This document shows, one piece after another, positions 8,882 to 19,452 of a stretch of 43,900 nucleotides of DNA. The DNA comes from Bacteroidales bacterium. GTDB lineage: Bacteria; Bacteroidota; Bacteroidia; Bacteroidales; UBA932. The notes below the pieces were generated by a model. That model searched no databases. It was not told where the DNA came from and saw only the letters and a program-made list of their open reading frames with translations. The first letter of the stretch is position 1, and each line of letters begins with the position of its first letter. A program made the position numbers and the translations under genes. The stretch is from positions 1 through 43,900 of the forward strand of contig JAFUJQ010000041.1 in the NCBI GenBank assembly GCA_017473705.1. The letters are read 5' to 3'.

Positions 8882-11547
8882 CGTGACTTTGCAGCCTTCT
8901 TAGCAGCCTTGGCAGCTTCGCGGGCTTTCTGCTTCAGGAATTTCTGACGATATTTTTCAAGAGCCTCGAGGTCTTTGCGCTGCTGTGCAGCCTGGTCCTC
9001 GAGCGCTTTGCGTTTGCGCTTGCGTTCTTTCTCCAGTTTCTTGGCTGCTTTGGCTGCTGCCTTGTCTGCATCACGCTTGTCAAGTTCAGCCCATTTTGCT
9101 TCGAGAGCTTCCTGTTTTGCCTTCTTCTTAGCATCGCGTGCTGCCTTCTTCTCGGCCTTGGCCTTCTCTGCGGCGGCCTTTCTGGCCGCTTTCTCAGCAG
9201 CCTTGACCTGCTCCGGAGTCATCTGAACAGCAGCAGAATCCGCCACTGCAGAACTGTCTGTAACGGTCTTCAATGAATCAGGAACTGCATGCAAATCCTT
9301 GATTAATGATTTCGCCAGAGAATCTGCAACAGCAAGACTGTCCATTCTTGCGAGGGAGTCGGCCAGGACGAGGCTGTCGACAAGGGCGAGGCTGTCAAGA
9401 CGAGCCATATCGATCGCACGGGCCTCGGCAAGCTGACGGTCGCGCTCTCGGATGCGCTTGAGCGAGTCGCGCACCTGCATCTGGCGGTATACATCCTTCA
9501 TGTAGCCAGGGAAATAAATGTCAGTCTGCTTGAATGTCGCTCTAGGACGGGCGGCATAGCGCAGGCGTTCGCTCGGACGAAGGGAGAGCGGTGTGACTGC
9601 ATTGCGGTCTGCCGGACGCTTATCCGGCTGCCAGTTGAAGCCCTTGAGCCTCTGCTCTTCTCCCGAAAGCTGGACTATAGGATAGCCGTCGTTCTTGGCT
9701 TCTTCATAGTAATATATTCTCTGGATGTTGCCGTCCTTGAATGTTGCAGAAAGCATCTTTGACTCAGGCTTGTTCACTGTAGCCAGTGCTTCGTTCTCCT
9801 CAATGAAGAACAATGCAGATGCACCTCCAAGCACATCGAAACGTTTCAGACCTCCCTTCTCATCGAAGAAGGCGAGCATTTCCGTTCCCTTGATCTGGTC
9901 GAAGTGCGTAGAGTCTTCCTGAATGGTGATGAAGGCATTCGACATGAGGCTGGCCTTCTCCATCGCCCCGTCATTGACCACTACACTGATGCTGTCCGCA
10001 GTGTATTGACGAGTGACTTCCTGCCATATTATCGGCTCTATGAAAAGACGGCCGAGGGAGTCAAGGTCTGAATACAGCAGCGAGTCGCATACGACCTGCA
10101 TGCTCTTCTTATACACCTTGACATTTTTTATGGCTTCAAGGAAGCCTATCTTTGTAGTGTCCTTTGGTTCCTCGACAACAAGACTGTCTGTCAGCATGAG
10201 ACTGTCTGACACCATAAGACTGTCGGTGAGCATCAAGGAATCCGGCATGGCAAGCAAAGAATCAGACACTGCCAGGGAATCCCCCGACTGCATTCGGGGC
10301 CTTGGAGCCTTTGGCGCCGCCGGGCGCTGAGCCTTGGCAGGTTCAGCCGCCGGAACCGGCTTCTGCTGACCAGGGTTCTGCGCACCCTTCTGGTCCTTTG
10401 GCCTGTAATTAGGATCATTCTTGGCAGCCTCTTCCGCAGCCTTTGCAGCGGCTTCCGCGGCCTTCCTGCGATGTTCACCCACCGGATCTACATCAAGTGC
10501 ATCCAGTCTCTTCTTTGCATCGACCACAGCCATGCTGTCCACATCACACATCTTGAGGGTGTAATAGACAAGCTTCTCTGCTCCCAGATAGAGCGTATCG
10601 ATGCTGCCATCCTCCTCTTCGGTCTGTGATATGACCGCAGGCTTGCGTGTCATCGTCACCTTCGAGATGGAATCCACATACTCTATCCTGCCTGCAAGGC
10701 CAAAGACATTGCGAGTGGTGTCTGTAACCTGAGCGTTGCCCAGCATGTCGATGTTTGATGTATTCCTATAGAAATATAGCGAATCGCTCCATCCTTCCTG
10801 GTCTTCGGACATCACATGGACCTTATCTGTAAAGAAAAACACTTCATGACCCCTGTCATACCATCCGCTATTGGATGAAAGCATGTTTTCTTCCTTCCAC
10901 ACATCGGTCGCGCTGCCGAATGTCGCGAGATCCTTGTCAGATTCGTAAACCAGAGACCTGGTCTTGACAAAGATGGAGTCTGTGAACATGTTCACATCCT
11001 GGTCGAAAGTGAATTTCTTTATCTTCGAATCGTATGTTCCGTTGCGGCTCTCTATGATCTGTCCATCCTTGTCCCTCATGGCACCTCCGTTCTGGAAGAC
11101 TGCCACAGAGTCAGCGGTATTATAGTCCAGATACCTTGTCCTCAACGTATTATGATCCTTGTCAATCAGCTGGACCACGGAACCGCGGAACTGTGCGAGG
11201 TCCTGGTCTATAAGATAAGTCAGCTTATCGCTGGTGAGGACCGTCTCATCCTGAAGGATGCTTACATTGCCCCATGCATCTATGACTTTGGTCTCGACAT
11301 TCCACAAGGCTGTATCGCAGAGAAGGTATGTTCCGTTATGAAGGAATCTTGCCGGACCTACGACTTTTCTGTAGCTGGCACCTTCAATGTCCACCATCTG
11401 GGCAGACTTGGAACTCAGAAGCACCACAAGGCTGTCCTTGTCTTCCTGCTTGCCATCCTTTCCGCTCAGCTCCTGCGCTCCGGACATGACAGAGAAGCCC
11501 GCCATGACGACGAGAGCAGCTACAGCCAGTGTGCGGAAAAGTTTCAT
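8878..11547 (-). CDS. OstA/LptA-like periplasmic protein with Lys/Ala-rich C-terminus
   Basis: This 889-residue exported protein begins with a signal peptide (ending near MSGAQ, residues 1-24). The N-terminal third holds OstA-like beta repeats (LLCDTALWNVETKVIDAWGNVSI, LTYLIDQDLAQFRGSVVQL), the fold used by LptA and the LptD N-terminus to shuttle lipopolysaccharide. Two blocks of D-S-L repeats interrupt the middle and C-terminal parts, and the last 110 residues are an Ala/Lys/Arg-rich helix. E. coli LptA has about 185 residues, so this is a much enlarged form; similar large OstA proteins occur in Bacteroidales. It follows surA by 15 nt at the end of the guaB run, consistent with outer-membrane biogenesis. 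The function of the basic tail is unknown. Confidence 0.8.
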   Translation of the reverse strand: MKLFRTLAVAALVVMAGFSVMSGAQELSGKDGKQEDKDSLVVLLSSKSAQMVDIEGASYRKVVGPARFLHNGTYLLCDTALWNVETKVIDAWGNVSILQDETVLTSDKLTYLIDQDLAQFRGSVVQLIDKDHNTLRTRYLDYNTADSVAVFQNGGAMRDKDGQIIESRNGTYDSKIKKFTFDQDVNMFTDSIFVKTRSLVYESDKDLATFGSATDVWKEENMLSSNSGWYDRGHEVFFFTDKVHVMSEDQEGWSDSLYFYRNTSNIDMLGNAQVTDTTRNVFGLAGRIEYVDSISKVTMTRKPAVISQTEEEDGSIDTLYLGAEKLVYYTLKMCDVDSMAVVDAKKRLDALDVDPVGEHRRKAAEAAAKAAEEAAKNDPNYRPKDQKGAQNPGQQKPVPAAEPAKAQRPAAPKAPRPRMQSGDSLAVSDSLLAMPDSLMLTDSLMVSDSLMLTDSLVVEEPKDTTKIGFLEAIKNVKVYKKSMQVVCDSLLYSDLDSLGRLFIEPIIWQEVTRQYTADSISVVVNDGAMEKASLMSNAFITIQEDSTHFDQIKGTEMLAFFDEKGGLKRFDVLGGASALFFIEENEALATVNKPESKMLSATFKDGNIQRIYYYEEAKNDGYPIVQLSGEEQRLKGFNWQPDKRPADRNAVTPLSLRPSERLRYAARPRATFKQTDIYFPGYMKDVYRQMQVRDSLKRIRERDRQLAEARAIDMARLDSLALVDSLVLADSLARMDSLAVADSLAKSLIKDLHAVPDSLKTVTDSSAVADSAAVQMTPEQVKAAEKAARKAAAEKAKAEKKAARDAKKKAKQEALEAKWAELDKRDADKAAAKAAKKLEKERKRKRKALEDQAAQQRKDLEALEKYRQKFLKQKAREAAKAAKKAAKSR
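9296..9400 (-). repeat. D-S-L hexapeptide repeat block 2 in the OstA-like gene
   Basis: A second block reads LDSLALVDSLVLADSLAR, then MDSLAVADSLAKS, with the same six-residue period as block 1 but different filler residues (A, V, L). It lies just before the Lys/Ala-rich tail. Confidence 0.7.
10185..10290 (-). repeat. D-S-L hexapeptide repeat block 1 in the OstA-like gene
   Basis: The encoded protein reads DSLAVSDSLLAMPDSLML and continues as TDSLMVSDSLMLTDSLV: the triplet D-S-L recurs about every six residues, giving an 18-bp DNA period (for example GACTGTC repeats on the plus strand). This looks like an extended linker generated by repeat expansion; its copy number may vary between strains. 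Confidence 0.7.
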
Positions 11548-11562
11548 AGGCCTTGAGAATGA

Positions 11563-12945
11563 TTATTTTCGGATCTTCTCGCTCCAACCCGAACGGTCGA
11601 AGTCGCAATCCTCGAATATAGGATCGATCACAATGTATGTATCCTTGATCTTGGAATCGACGAAATCATCGATGGCCTTCATCTGCAGCTCCTGCTTTGC
11701 CTGCTGAAGGAGGAGAGTATAGTCATTGCTGAACGATGCCGGATGCGCAGGTATGATCTTGTCTACCTTGATGATCTTATAGACAAGGTTGCCGTCACGG
11801 CCTTCGTTGTCGAGAGACTCCACCGGCTCCGAAATCTCGCCTTCCTTCAGATTCTTTATCGCAGCATAGTCCTGAGGCTTCAGCTGATCTATCTCATAGT
11901 ATGAAGAACCTGTGGTCGGATCCGCCATCTGTCCCCCGTTTGTCCTTGTTGCAGGGTCCTCTGAATAGAATCTTGCCGCAAGTTCGAATGTAACAGCTTC
12001 ATTTGCGAGCTCGGTCCTGAGGCTGTCAAGCACATGGAAACCCTTCTCTCTGTCCTCTGACGAATATTCTGGCTTGAGAAGGATGTGGCGCGCGTTGAAC
12101 ATGTCGCCCTTCTTCTCGATGACCTCGATGATATGGAATCCGTCCGGAGTCTCCACGATCTGTGAAACCACACCCGGCTTGAGGGACATGGCAGCATCAG
12201 AGAACGCTGGCCAGAAGATTGACTTGGACGCCATTCCAAGCTCGCCACCCTTGCGTGACGAACCCGGGTCCTGTGAATATAGACGGGCGAGAGTCGAGAA
12301 CTTCTCACCGTTGATGATGCGCTCGCGGATGGCGAGAAGACGCTCCTTCACGGCGAGGTTTGCTGCCTCACGGTCAGGATATATGCATATCTGGCTGAGC
12401 TGGTACTTGATCGGAACCATCGGAAGGTCTGCCGGATCGGTCCTTTCGAGATACTGCTGGACATCGTACGGAGTCAGCTCAGGGATCTTTGAGGCTATCT
12501 CCTGCTGCATCTGCTGGGTAAGCGTCTGGTCCTCAATGGCTTCCCTCCACTCCTGACGAAGCTTGTAGATCGGCTTCCCGAACTGCTTCACGACCTCATC
12601 CTCTCCGCCGAGGTTGGTCTTGAGCATGTCGAGTCTGTTGCTGAGCTCACCCTCGACCATGTCGTTGTTCACAGCAAGAGAGTCGATGCGCGCCTGCATG
12701 AGGAAGAGCTTAGACGCCATCATCTCCTCAAGGATCTCGCATCTGCCCTTCTTGTCAGACATCATTCCATATGCCTTCATCATCGCCACCTCTTCCTCGA
12801 GGTCCGATATCATGATCATCTCATTTCCGACTACGGCAATGGTCTTGTCGACTACTCCGTCCGAATACTTCTGTGCTGAAGCCGTGAATGCCACGGCGGC
12901 AAAGGCCAATGCGGCCGCCAGTCTCTTGAACCAGAGAATGTCCAT
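11563..12945 (-). CDS. surA: SurA-type periplasmic chaperone / peptidyl-prolyl isomerase
   Basis: This 460-residue protein has a cleavable signal peptide (about 1-24, ending ASA-Q), a SurA N-terminal helical chaperone region (VDKTIAVVGNEMIMISDLEEEV onward), and two parvulin-type domains. The first covers about residues 175-280 (ending TPDGFHIIEVIEKKG) and the second about 283-390 (FNARHILLKP to GGQM). It would escort unfolded outer-membrane proteins through the periplasm. It starts 1 nt after the stop of the upstream SurA-like lipoprotein gene and precedes the OstA-like gene, so chaperone and LPS-transport functions are in one run. A Bacteroidales SurA paralogue is the best reading; which isomerase domain is active cannot be judged. 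Confidence 0.88.
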   Translation of the reverse strand: MDILWFKRLAAALAFAAVAFTASAQKYSDGVVDKTIAVVGNEMIMISDLEEEVAMMKAYGMMSDKKGRCEILEEMMASKLFLMQARIDSLAVNNDMVEGELSNRLDMLKTNLGGEDEVVKQFGKPIYKLRQEWREAIEDQTLTQQMQQEIASKIPELTPYDVQQYLERTDPADLPMVPIKYQLSQICIYPDREAANLAVKERLLAIRERIINGEKFSTLARLYSQDPGSSRKGGELGMASKSIFWPAFSDAAMSLKPGVVSQIVETPDGFHIIEVIEKKGDMFNARHILLKPEYSSEDREKGFHVLDSLRTELANEAVTFELAARFYSEDPATRTNGGQMADPTTGSSYYEIDQLKPQDYAAIKNLKEGEISEPVESLDNEGRDGNLVYKIIKVDKIIPAHPASFSNDYTLLLQQAKQELQMKAIDDFVDSKIKDTYIVIDPIFEDCDFDRSGWSEKIRK

Positions 12946-12946
12946 A

Positions 12947-13810
12947 TTATTCTGTAATTACAAATTTTCCGTTAACGCGCGCATCTTCAAGCAAATCGTG
13001 TTCCAAAGCCGACACGAGAGCCTGCTTTCTCGCGCTTATTATCATGTCCTTGATGAAAGGTGCGCCGTATTCCAGCGGCGACAAGGCGCCTTTAGGGACA
13101 ATTTCAGTCACATAAGCAGCATTGACGACACCTGACGTGTCCGTCCTTTCGTTCCAACCCTTCGACACGCCGGAGAGGACAGAGGCATAGTCCTGTCCGA
13201 ACTCGCGCGCCATTACTGCAGCGTCTATCCATTCATTGTTCCATGTGGTGAACTTGAATGCAGACGAAAATGCCAGGCTGTCCGCCTCGAAGATGTCCTC
13301 GACCTCGTCTGACGACATCTTCTTGCGGATGGTCTTCAGCATCGGAGAATCTTCCGATATGCTCAGGAAGCGTGCCTTGACCACCGGACGCTGGAGGATG
13401 AACTTTGAACTGTGAGCTTCGTAGTATTCCTGGACAGCATCGTCACTCACCGCCGTATCAAGCCTCTCGTTCACATAAAGCTGCTCGTAGCGGTATTTCA
13501 GAAGGGATGTCCTATAGGCCTCAAGCTCCCTGGTCACATCCTTTTCGGACTTCGAGAGCTGCTGCTCTGCCACGGTCAGGAAGATCTGGTCCAGAGCCCA
13601 TGTATTTATATACTGTCTTGCCAGGCGTACGCTGTCCTCGGCCGGAAGACCGACAGGGATCACCCTGTCGAGCTCTGACTTGCGGAGCTTCGCCTGACCG
13701 ACCTCGGCCACGACCTCCTCCTTGTCAAAAAACTCCGAAATCGCCCTGCACGATGCAAGCATCGGCAAGACGATCCCAAAGATAAGCGTCATATGGATTA
13801 TCCGCCTCAT
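12947..13810 (-). CDS. SurA-like periplasmic lipoprotein (foldase family)
   Basis: This 287-residue protein begins with a lipoprotein signal (MRRIIHMTLIFGIVLPMLASC, Cys21) followed by a SurA/PrsA-like chaperone segment (EEVVAEVGQAKLRKSELDRVIP, then the helical stretch to about residue 120). The C-terminal part resembles the surroundings of a parvulin domain but lacks the recognisable HIL and GGDLG blocks, so isomerase activity is doubtful. I chose the ATG at 13810 because the frame's earlier start (13843) would lie inside guaB and would hide the signal peptide. It is 7 nt after guaB and 1 nt before surA, so it probably works with surA in outer-membrane protein folding. Confidence 0.7.
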   Translation of the reverse strand: MRRIIHMTLIFGIVLPMLASCRAISEFFDKEEVVAEVGQAKLRKSELDRVIPVGLPAEDSVRLARQYINTWALDQIFLTVAEQQLSKSEKDVTRELEAYRTSLLKYRYEQLYVNERLDTAVSDDAVQEYYEAHSSKFILQRPVVKARFLSISEDSPMLKTIRKKMSSDEVEDIFEADSLAFSSAFKFTTWNNEWIDAAVMAREFGQDYASVLSGVSKGWNERTDTSGVVNAAYVTEIVPKGALSPLEYGAPFIKDMIISARKQALVSALEHDLLEDARVNGKFVITE

Positions 13811-13817
13811 CAGCAGA

Positions 13818-15337
<1,520 letters not shown>

Positions 15338-15385
15338 CTGATGACCGCACATACCATGCAAGCATCAATAACGGCGCGACCAATG

Positions 15386-17836
15386 TCAGAAAACAAGGCT
15401 GGCAAGGTTGAAGGTCAGGAAGGCTGCCACCCATGCGAGAAGAATGGTGTAGACCGCCGTGATGATGGCCCATTTCCAGCCACCTGCTTCGTTCTTTATG
15501 GCGATGAAGGTGGCGATGCACGGGAAGTACAGCAGGATGAAGACCATGTATGCAAGGGCTCCGGCAGGGGTAACCGACATTACTAGGGCCTTCTGGAGAC
15601 GGGTCTCGGCTCCGGTGTCTGCCACAGCCGACGACGAGACATTGTCGGCCTCAGCTGCCGGAGGAGTCTGAGGTTCTATCCATGTGGAGAGCTCCCCCAC
15701 CGGCTGATCGTCTGCATACATCACACCCAGAGTACTGACTACAAGCTCTTTGGCACCGACTCCCGCCACGATGCCGACACCCATGCGCCAGTCGAAGCCG
15801 AGCGGCTCAAGCGCCGGTTCCATGGCCTTGCCGATATATCCGATGAATGAATGTTCCTGCTGCTCCCGAACAGAATCATAGGCATCGTGGTTAGGGAAAT
15901 ATCCCAGGAACCATATCACCACAGAGCACACAAGAATGATTCCACTCATCTTCTGGAGATACTGTCTGCCCTTCTCCCAGGTATGTCTGAAGACTGACTT
16001 TGCTGTCGGGACACGATATGGCGGAAGCTCCATCACGAACGGAAGGTCGTCATCCTTGAAGAAGCGGCTCATCACTTTGGCGGCGAGGACGGCCAGGATG
16101 ATGCCGAGGGCATAGAGCCCGAGGAGCACCAGGCCGGCATTGCGCGGGAAGAACGCGCCCGCTATGAGTATGTACACCGGCATTCTGCCTGCGCATGACA
16201 TGAGAGGGATGATCAGTATGGTTATCAGACGGCTCTTGCGGCTCTCTATCATTCGTGTGGCCATGATTGCAGGCACATTGCAGCCGAATCCCATGATCAT
16301 CGGTATGAATGACTTGCCGTGCAGACCCATCTTGTGCATGAGCCTGTCCATGATGAAGGCCGCCCTGGCCATATATCCCGAGTCTTCCAGGAGGGATATG
16401 AACATATATAGCAGAAGGATGTTCGGCAGGAAGACCAGGACACTTCCCACGCCTCCAATGATACCGTCGACAACGAGGTCTTTCAGCCATCCGTCCGACA
16501 TTACGGAAGAAACAAATGCCGCCAAATGTTCCACGAGCCATTCAATCCATATCATAGGATATTCCCCTATGACGAAAGTGCCTTGAAACATCACATATAA
16601 TAATATGATGAACACCGGGAAGGCCAGCCATCTGTTGGTCACGACAGCATCGATCTTGTCAGTGACCGTATGTCTCTTCCTTCTTCCTTCATTAGGCTGA
16701 TAAGTCTCTGCCAAAGCACCCTGCACGAATGCATACTTGGCATCCACAAGCGACGACTCCAGTCCCGAGCCCATCAGTTCGCGGACGCGGGAGTTCTCTT
16801 CATAGCGGGCCGAGATGACCTCGTCCCTGTTCGGAAGCGACTCCACCACCGCCTCGACCTCCTTGTCATTCTCCAGATATTTTATAGCCAGATATCTTGT
16901 AGAATATTTATATCTCAGGTCGTCATTCTTCTGGAGAAGAAGCTTTATCCGGTCAATGCTCTGCTCTATCTCCGATCCGTGATTGATGTGTATGTGACGC
17001 GACAGATGCGGGTCGCTCTTTTCGTAGACCTGAATGACCGTATCGAAGAGCTGGTCTATGCCTTTTCCCGTACGGCTGACCGTCGGCACTATAGGCATAC
17101 CCAGAAGATACCCCAGCTGCTTGATGTCCAGTCTGTCGCCCTTCGCCTCAAGTTCGTCATACATGTTCAGGGCCATCACCACGCGGAGGTTCATGTCTAT
17201 GAGCTGGGTGGTGAGGTAGAGATTTCTCTGCAGATTGGAAGCGTCGACCACATTGATGACGATGTCGGGCAGATCCTCGAGAAGGTTCTTCCGGACATAT
17301 AATTCTTCCGGACTGTAGGCAGACAGAGAATATGTACCCGGAAGGTCGACCAGAGTGAACTTATAACCCCCATGCTCGAAGACGCCTTCCTTGGCATCCA
17401 CAGTCACGCCGCTGAAGTTTCCGACATGTTCATGACCGCCCGATGCCATATTGAAAAGAGATGTCTTTCCGCAGTTCGGATTGCCGACCAGCGCCACCTT
17501 GATGCTCCTGCGACGTTCCTCGGCGAGAGTGTCCATCTCCCTCTCCAGCCATGAACCGTCGGCCTCGAGGGCTGCCAGGTTCTCGCCCGAAGTGTGGAGT
17601 TCCTTAGCCTCGCTCTCACTGATGACCTCAATCTTTGCCGCCTCTTCGCGGCGAAGCGATATCTTATAACCTATTATCTCATACTCAATAGGGTCTCGGA
17701 GAGGGGCATTAAGGATCACTTTCACCTTGTTGCCCTTCACAAAGCCCATCTCGATTATTCTCTTACGGAAACCACCGTGACCGTACACCTTTACGATCAC
17801 GCCACGCTCCCCTGTCTTCAGTTCCGATAGTTTCAT
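15386..17836 (-). CDS. feoB: Ferrous iron transporter, FeoA-FeoB fusion
   Basis: This 816-residue protein fuses a FeoA SH3-like domain (about residues 1-75, MKLSELKTGERGVIVKVYG) to FeoB. The GTPase domain begins near 112 with G1 GNPNCGKTS, the G2 threonine in NFSGVTVD, G3 DLPGTYSL and G4 NMYD. Residues from about 400 hold the membrane core, with paired Gate motifs (FMFISLLEDSGYMARAAFIMD) and GFGCNVPAIMATR containing the conserved Cys. It imports Fe2+ across the inner membrane. Fused FeoAB is the usual form in Bacteroidales. An insertion rich in A/S/E (PPAAEADNVSSSAVADTGAE) lies in a late loop. The gene has its own promoter and lies 98 nt upstream of guaB on the same strand. Confidence 0.96.
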   Translation of the reverse strand: MKLSELKTGERGVIVKVYGHGGFRKRIIEMGFVKGNKVKVILNAPLRDPIEYEIIGYKISLRREEAAKIEVISESEAKELHTSGENLAALEADGSWLEREMDTLAEERRRSIKVALVGNPNCGKTSLFNMASGGHEHVGNFSGVTVDAKEGVFEHGGYKFTLVDLPGTYSLSAYSPEELYVRKNLLEDLPDIVINVVDASNLQRNLYLTTQLIDMNLRVVMALNMYDELEAKGDRLDIKQLGYLLGMPIVPTVSRTGKGIDQLFDTVIQVYEKSDPHLSRHIHINHGSEIEQSIDRIKLLLQKNDDLRYKYSTRYLAIKYLENDKEVEAVVESLPNRDEVISARYEENSRVRELMGSGLESSLVDAKYAFVQGALAETYQPNEGRRKRHTVTDKIDAVVTNRWLAFPVFIILLYVMFQGTFVIGEYPMIWIEWLVEHLAAFVSSVMSDGWLKDLVVDGIIGGVGSVLVFLPNILLLYMFISLLEDSGYMARAAFIMDRLMHKMGLHGKSFIPMIMGFGCNVPAIMATRMIESRKSRLITILIIPLMSCAGRMPVYILIAGAFFPRNAGLVLLGLYALGIILAVLAAKVMSRFFKDDDLPFVMELPPYRVPTAKSVFRHTWEKGRQYLQKMSGIILVCSVVIWFLGYFPNHDAYDSVREQQEHSFIGYIGKAMEPALEPLGFDWRMGVGIVAGVGAKELVVSTLGVMYADDQPVGELSTWIEPQTPPAAEADNVSSSAVADTGAETRLQKALVMSVTPAGALAYMVFILLYFPCIATFIAIKNEAGGWKWAIITAVYTILLAWVAAFLTFNLASLVF

Positions 17837-17863
17837 TTCTGTCTTGCTGCTGCTTTAGCGCAG

Positions 17864-17894
17864 CAAAGGTAGGAATTAAAATCGTGCCGCTAAA
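17864..17894 (-). promoter_or_regulatory. Promoter of feoAB
   Basis: The minus strand has TACCTTTG (17871-17864) followed by C, and TTTA (17894-17891) 19 nt upstream in the -33 position. The ATG lies 27 nt downstream. No clear Fur-type palindrome is visible around it. Confidence 0.6.
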
Positions 17895-17910
17895 TCATCA
17901 TTTATGGGGA

Positions 17911-18786
17911 TTATGCAATCTCGATAGTGTACACACTTGAGAACTTCTCACCCGGAGCAAGATGGTTCATCCAGTCCTTATCCTTGTACTCTCCCTCATA
18001 TCCGGCCCTGTCGCATCGGCCGTACCACGGCTCTATGCAGATGAACGGAGCGACCTTGCCAGGAGGCGACCAGATGCCCACGACTGGGGCATCGAAGGAG
18101 AGGGCAAGCCAAGGTGTGCCGTCTGCACGAAGCATGTCCACGCGACCGATCTGAGAGTCCTGCAGCATGATGGTGTCTATGGCATCGAATGTATCCCTTT
18201 CAATAGGGAATCTGCCGTCTACCGGGATTTCAAGCGGATATTTCGTAAGGGCATCGACACATCCCTTTTCCTTGATCCTGATGCACTCCAGGCCGTCCTT
18301 CCTGTCAAATACGAAGAAACCGCGTTCCTTCTTGTCAGGATCATAATCAGGATATATGAATGCAGGATGAGCTCCTATCTGGAAGTAGATATCGCCATCC
18401 GAGGGATTGACCACTTCCCAGATGACATCCAGACTGCTGCCATGAAGTCTATATGCGATTTCAAGCACGAACTGGAAAGGATACTTCTTCAAGGTTTCCT
18501 CGTCTGACTCAAGCCTGTAGCGGACCTCTGTGTCTGATGCGCTCACCAGCGTGAAGTCCATGTCGCGGGCAAAGCCGTGCTGGCCGAGTGCATATTCCTT
18601 CCCATTCACCCTGTAGCGTTTCTCCCATACGCTTCCTACAATCGGAAAAAGTACAGGCGAGCGGCGTCCCCAATATGCGGGATCTCCCTGCCACAGATAT
18701 TCAGTCTCACCCTTGCGGATGCTCTGGAGCTCTGCTCCATGGTCGCTGACCGTAACTGTCAGCACGTTATTCTTCAGTGTATGCAT
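17911..18786 (-). CDS. Aldose 1-epimerase family protein (LacX-like)
   Basis: This 291-residue cytosolic protein belongs to the galactose mutarotase-like superfamily, LacX/YihR-type subgroup. It opens with LTVTVSDHGAELQSI, followed by EYLWQGDPAYWGRRSPVLFPIVG, HGFARDMDF (conserved His), IGAHPAFIYP (second His) and FICIEPWYGRCD, which are the standard blocks. It probably interconverts anomers of a hexose or phosphorylated sugar; the substrate is unknown. It begins 5 nt after the stop of the upstream unknown gene, so the two are likely co-transcribed, and it ends about 75 nt before the feoAB start, with the feoAB promoter between. Confidence 0.88.
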   Translation of the reverse strand: MHTLKNNVLTVTVSDHGAELQSIRKGETEYLWQGDPAYWGRRSPVLFPIVGSVWEKRYRVNGKEYALGQHGFARDMDFTLVSASDTEVRYRLESDEETLKKYPFQFVLEIAYRLHGSSLDVIWEVVNPSDGDIYFQIGAHPAFIYPDYDPDKKERGFFVFDRKDGLECIRIKEKGCVDALTKYPLEIPVDGRFPIERDTFDAIDTIMLQDSQIGRVDMLRADGTPWLALSFDAPVVGIWSPPGKVAPFICIEPWYGRCDRAGYEGEYKDKDWMNHLAPGEKFSSVYTIEIA

Positions 18787-18791
18787 AACGG

Positions 18792-19355
18792 TTATCTTGA
18801 TTTCAACACATCATATATGGCGGCATATGTGCCGGGCTTTATCTTATACGTGACATCAGCAGCGAAAACGGCCTGCTGAGCTCGTGAGAAACGGGTCTGG
18901 GCTTCATTCTGCAGGTCGAATGTCTTGGCCACATAGTTGCCTATGCGGTGACTCTCCAGGCGGAAGCCGGCCCTTTCGCGGAGCTCGCGCAGCGCGCGGC
19001 GACGGGCGAATATGCCGGCGTGCTGCCATGTATCGAAGACCTCCTTGGCGAACTCGTGCAGGCTCGCCGCTGCCGCCGCCTCGAAGCGGGCGTCGTTCAT
19101 CGCCGCGCGCAGCGGCTCCAGACGGGCCTCCAGCTCAACCTTCAGAGCAAAGACATCCACAGTCGGCGCGTTCGCAGAATATGCCTTCACATACACCTCA
19201 GCAGCACCTTCCTCCACATGCGGCCCCGAAGGGTCAAGCAACGCCTCAAGCAGATCATACGCACGGACCTGCTCATCAAGCGAAATCTTGCCAGACACCG
19301 CAGCAGCATCCATATCTGCCGCGCATCTCTTTATGAGTTCATTCAACATTTTCAC
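18792..19355 (-). CDS. Hypothetical helical protein
   Basis: I do not recognise this 187-residue protein. It is mostly alpha-helical by composition, rich in Ala, Arg, Glu and Leu, with no signal peptide or membrane segment. Helical segments include KVELEARLEPLRAAMNDARF and RRRALRELRERAG, and the C-terminus reads YKIKPGTYAAIYDVLKS. It has the look of a structural or nucleic-acid-associated cytosolic protein, but there is no motif to support a function. It sits upstream of the epimerase in the same direction and shares the promoter region of the divergent RND efflux operon, in which a copy of the TTTAAAAGCACAAAA box lies 9 nt before its ATG. Confidence 0.6.
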   Translation of the reverse strand: MKMLNELIKRCAADMDAAAVSGKISLDEQVRAYDLLEALLDPSGPHVEEGAAEVYVKAYSANAPTVDVFALKVELEARLEPLRAAMNDARFEAAAAASLHEFAKEVFDTWQHAGIFARRRALRELRERAGFRLESHRIGNYVAKTFDLQNEAQTRFSRAQQAVFAADVTYKIKPGTYAAIYDVLKSR

Positions 19356-19363
19356 ATCCGGAT

Positions 19364-19452
19364 TTTAAAAGCACAAAAACGGGGTAATTTGTGTTTCTGA
19401 CCACAAAATTACTATTTAAAAGCACAAAATCCAGCCTTTTTGTGCTTTTAAA
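19364..19452. promoter_or_regulatory. Three-copy TTTAAAAGCACAAAA box: candidate operator
   Basis: The 15-mer TTTAAAAGCACAAAA occurs at 19364-19378 and 19415-19429 (51 bp apart) and as its exact inverse TTTTGTGCTTTTAAA at 19438-19452. The last two make a perfect 15-bp inverted repeat around 8 nt (TCCAGCCT). Between the outer copies, AATTTGTG (19386-19393) and CACAAAATT (19402-19410) form another imperfect pair. The right arm covers the predicted -33 region of the efflux operon, and the first copy lies just before the start of the divergent gene. This arrangement would suit a dimeric regulator controlling both directions; no regulator gene is adjacent. Confidence 0.6.
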
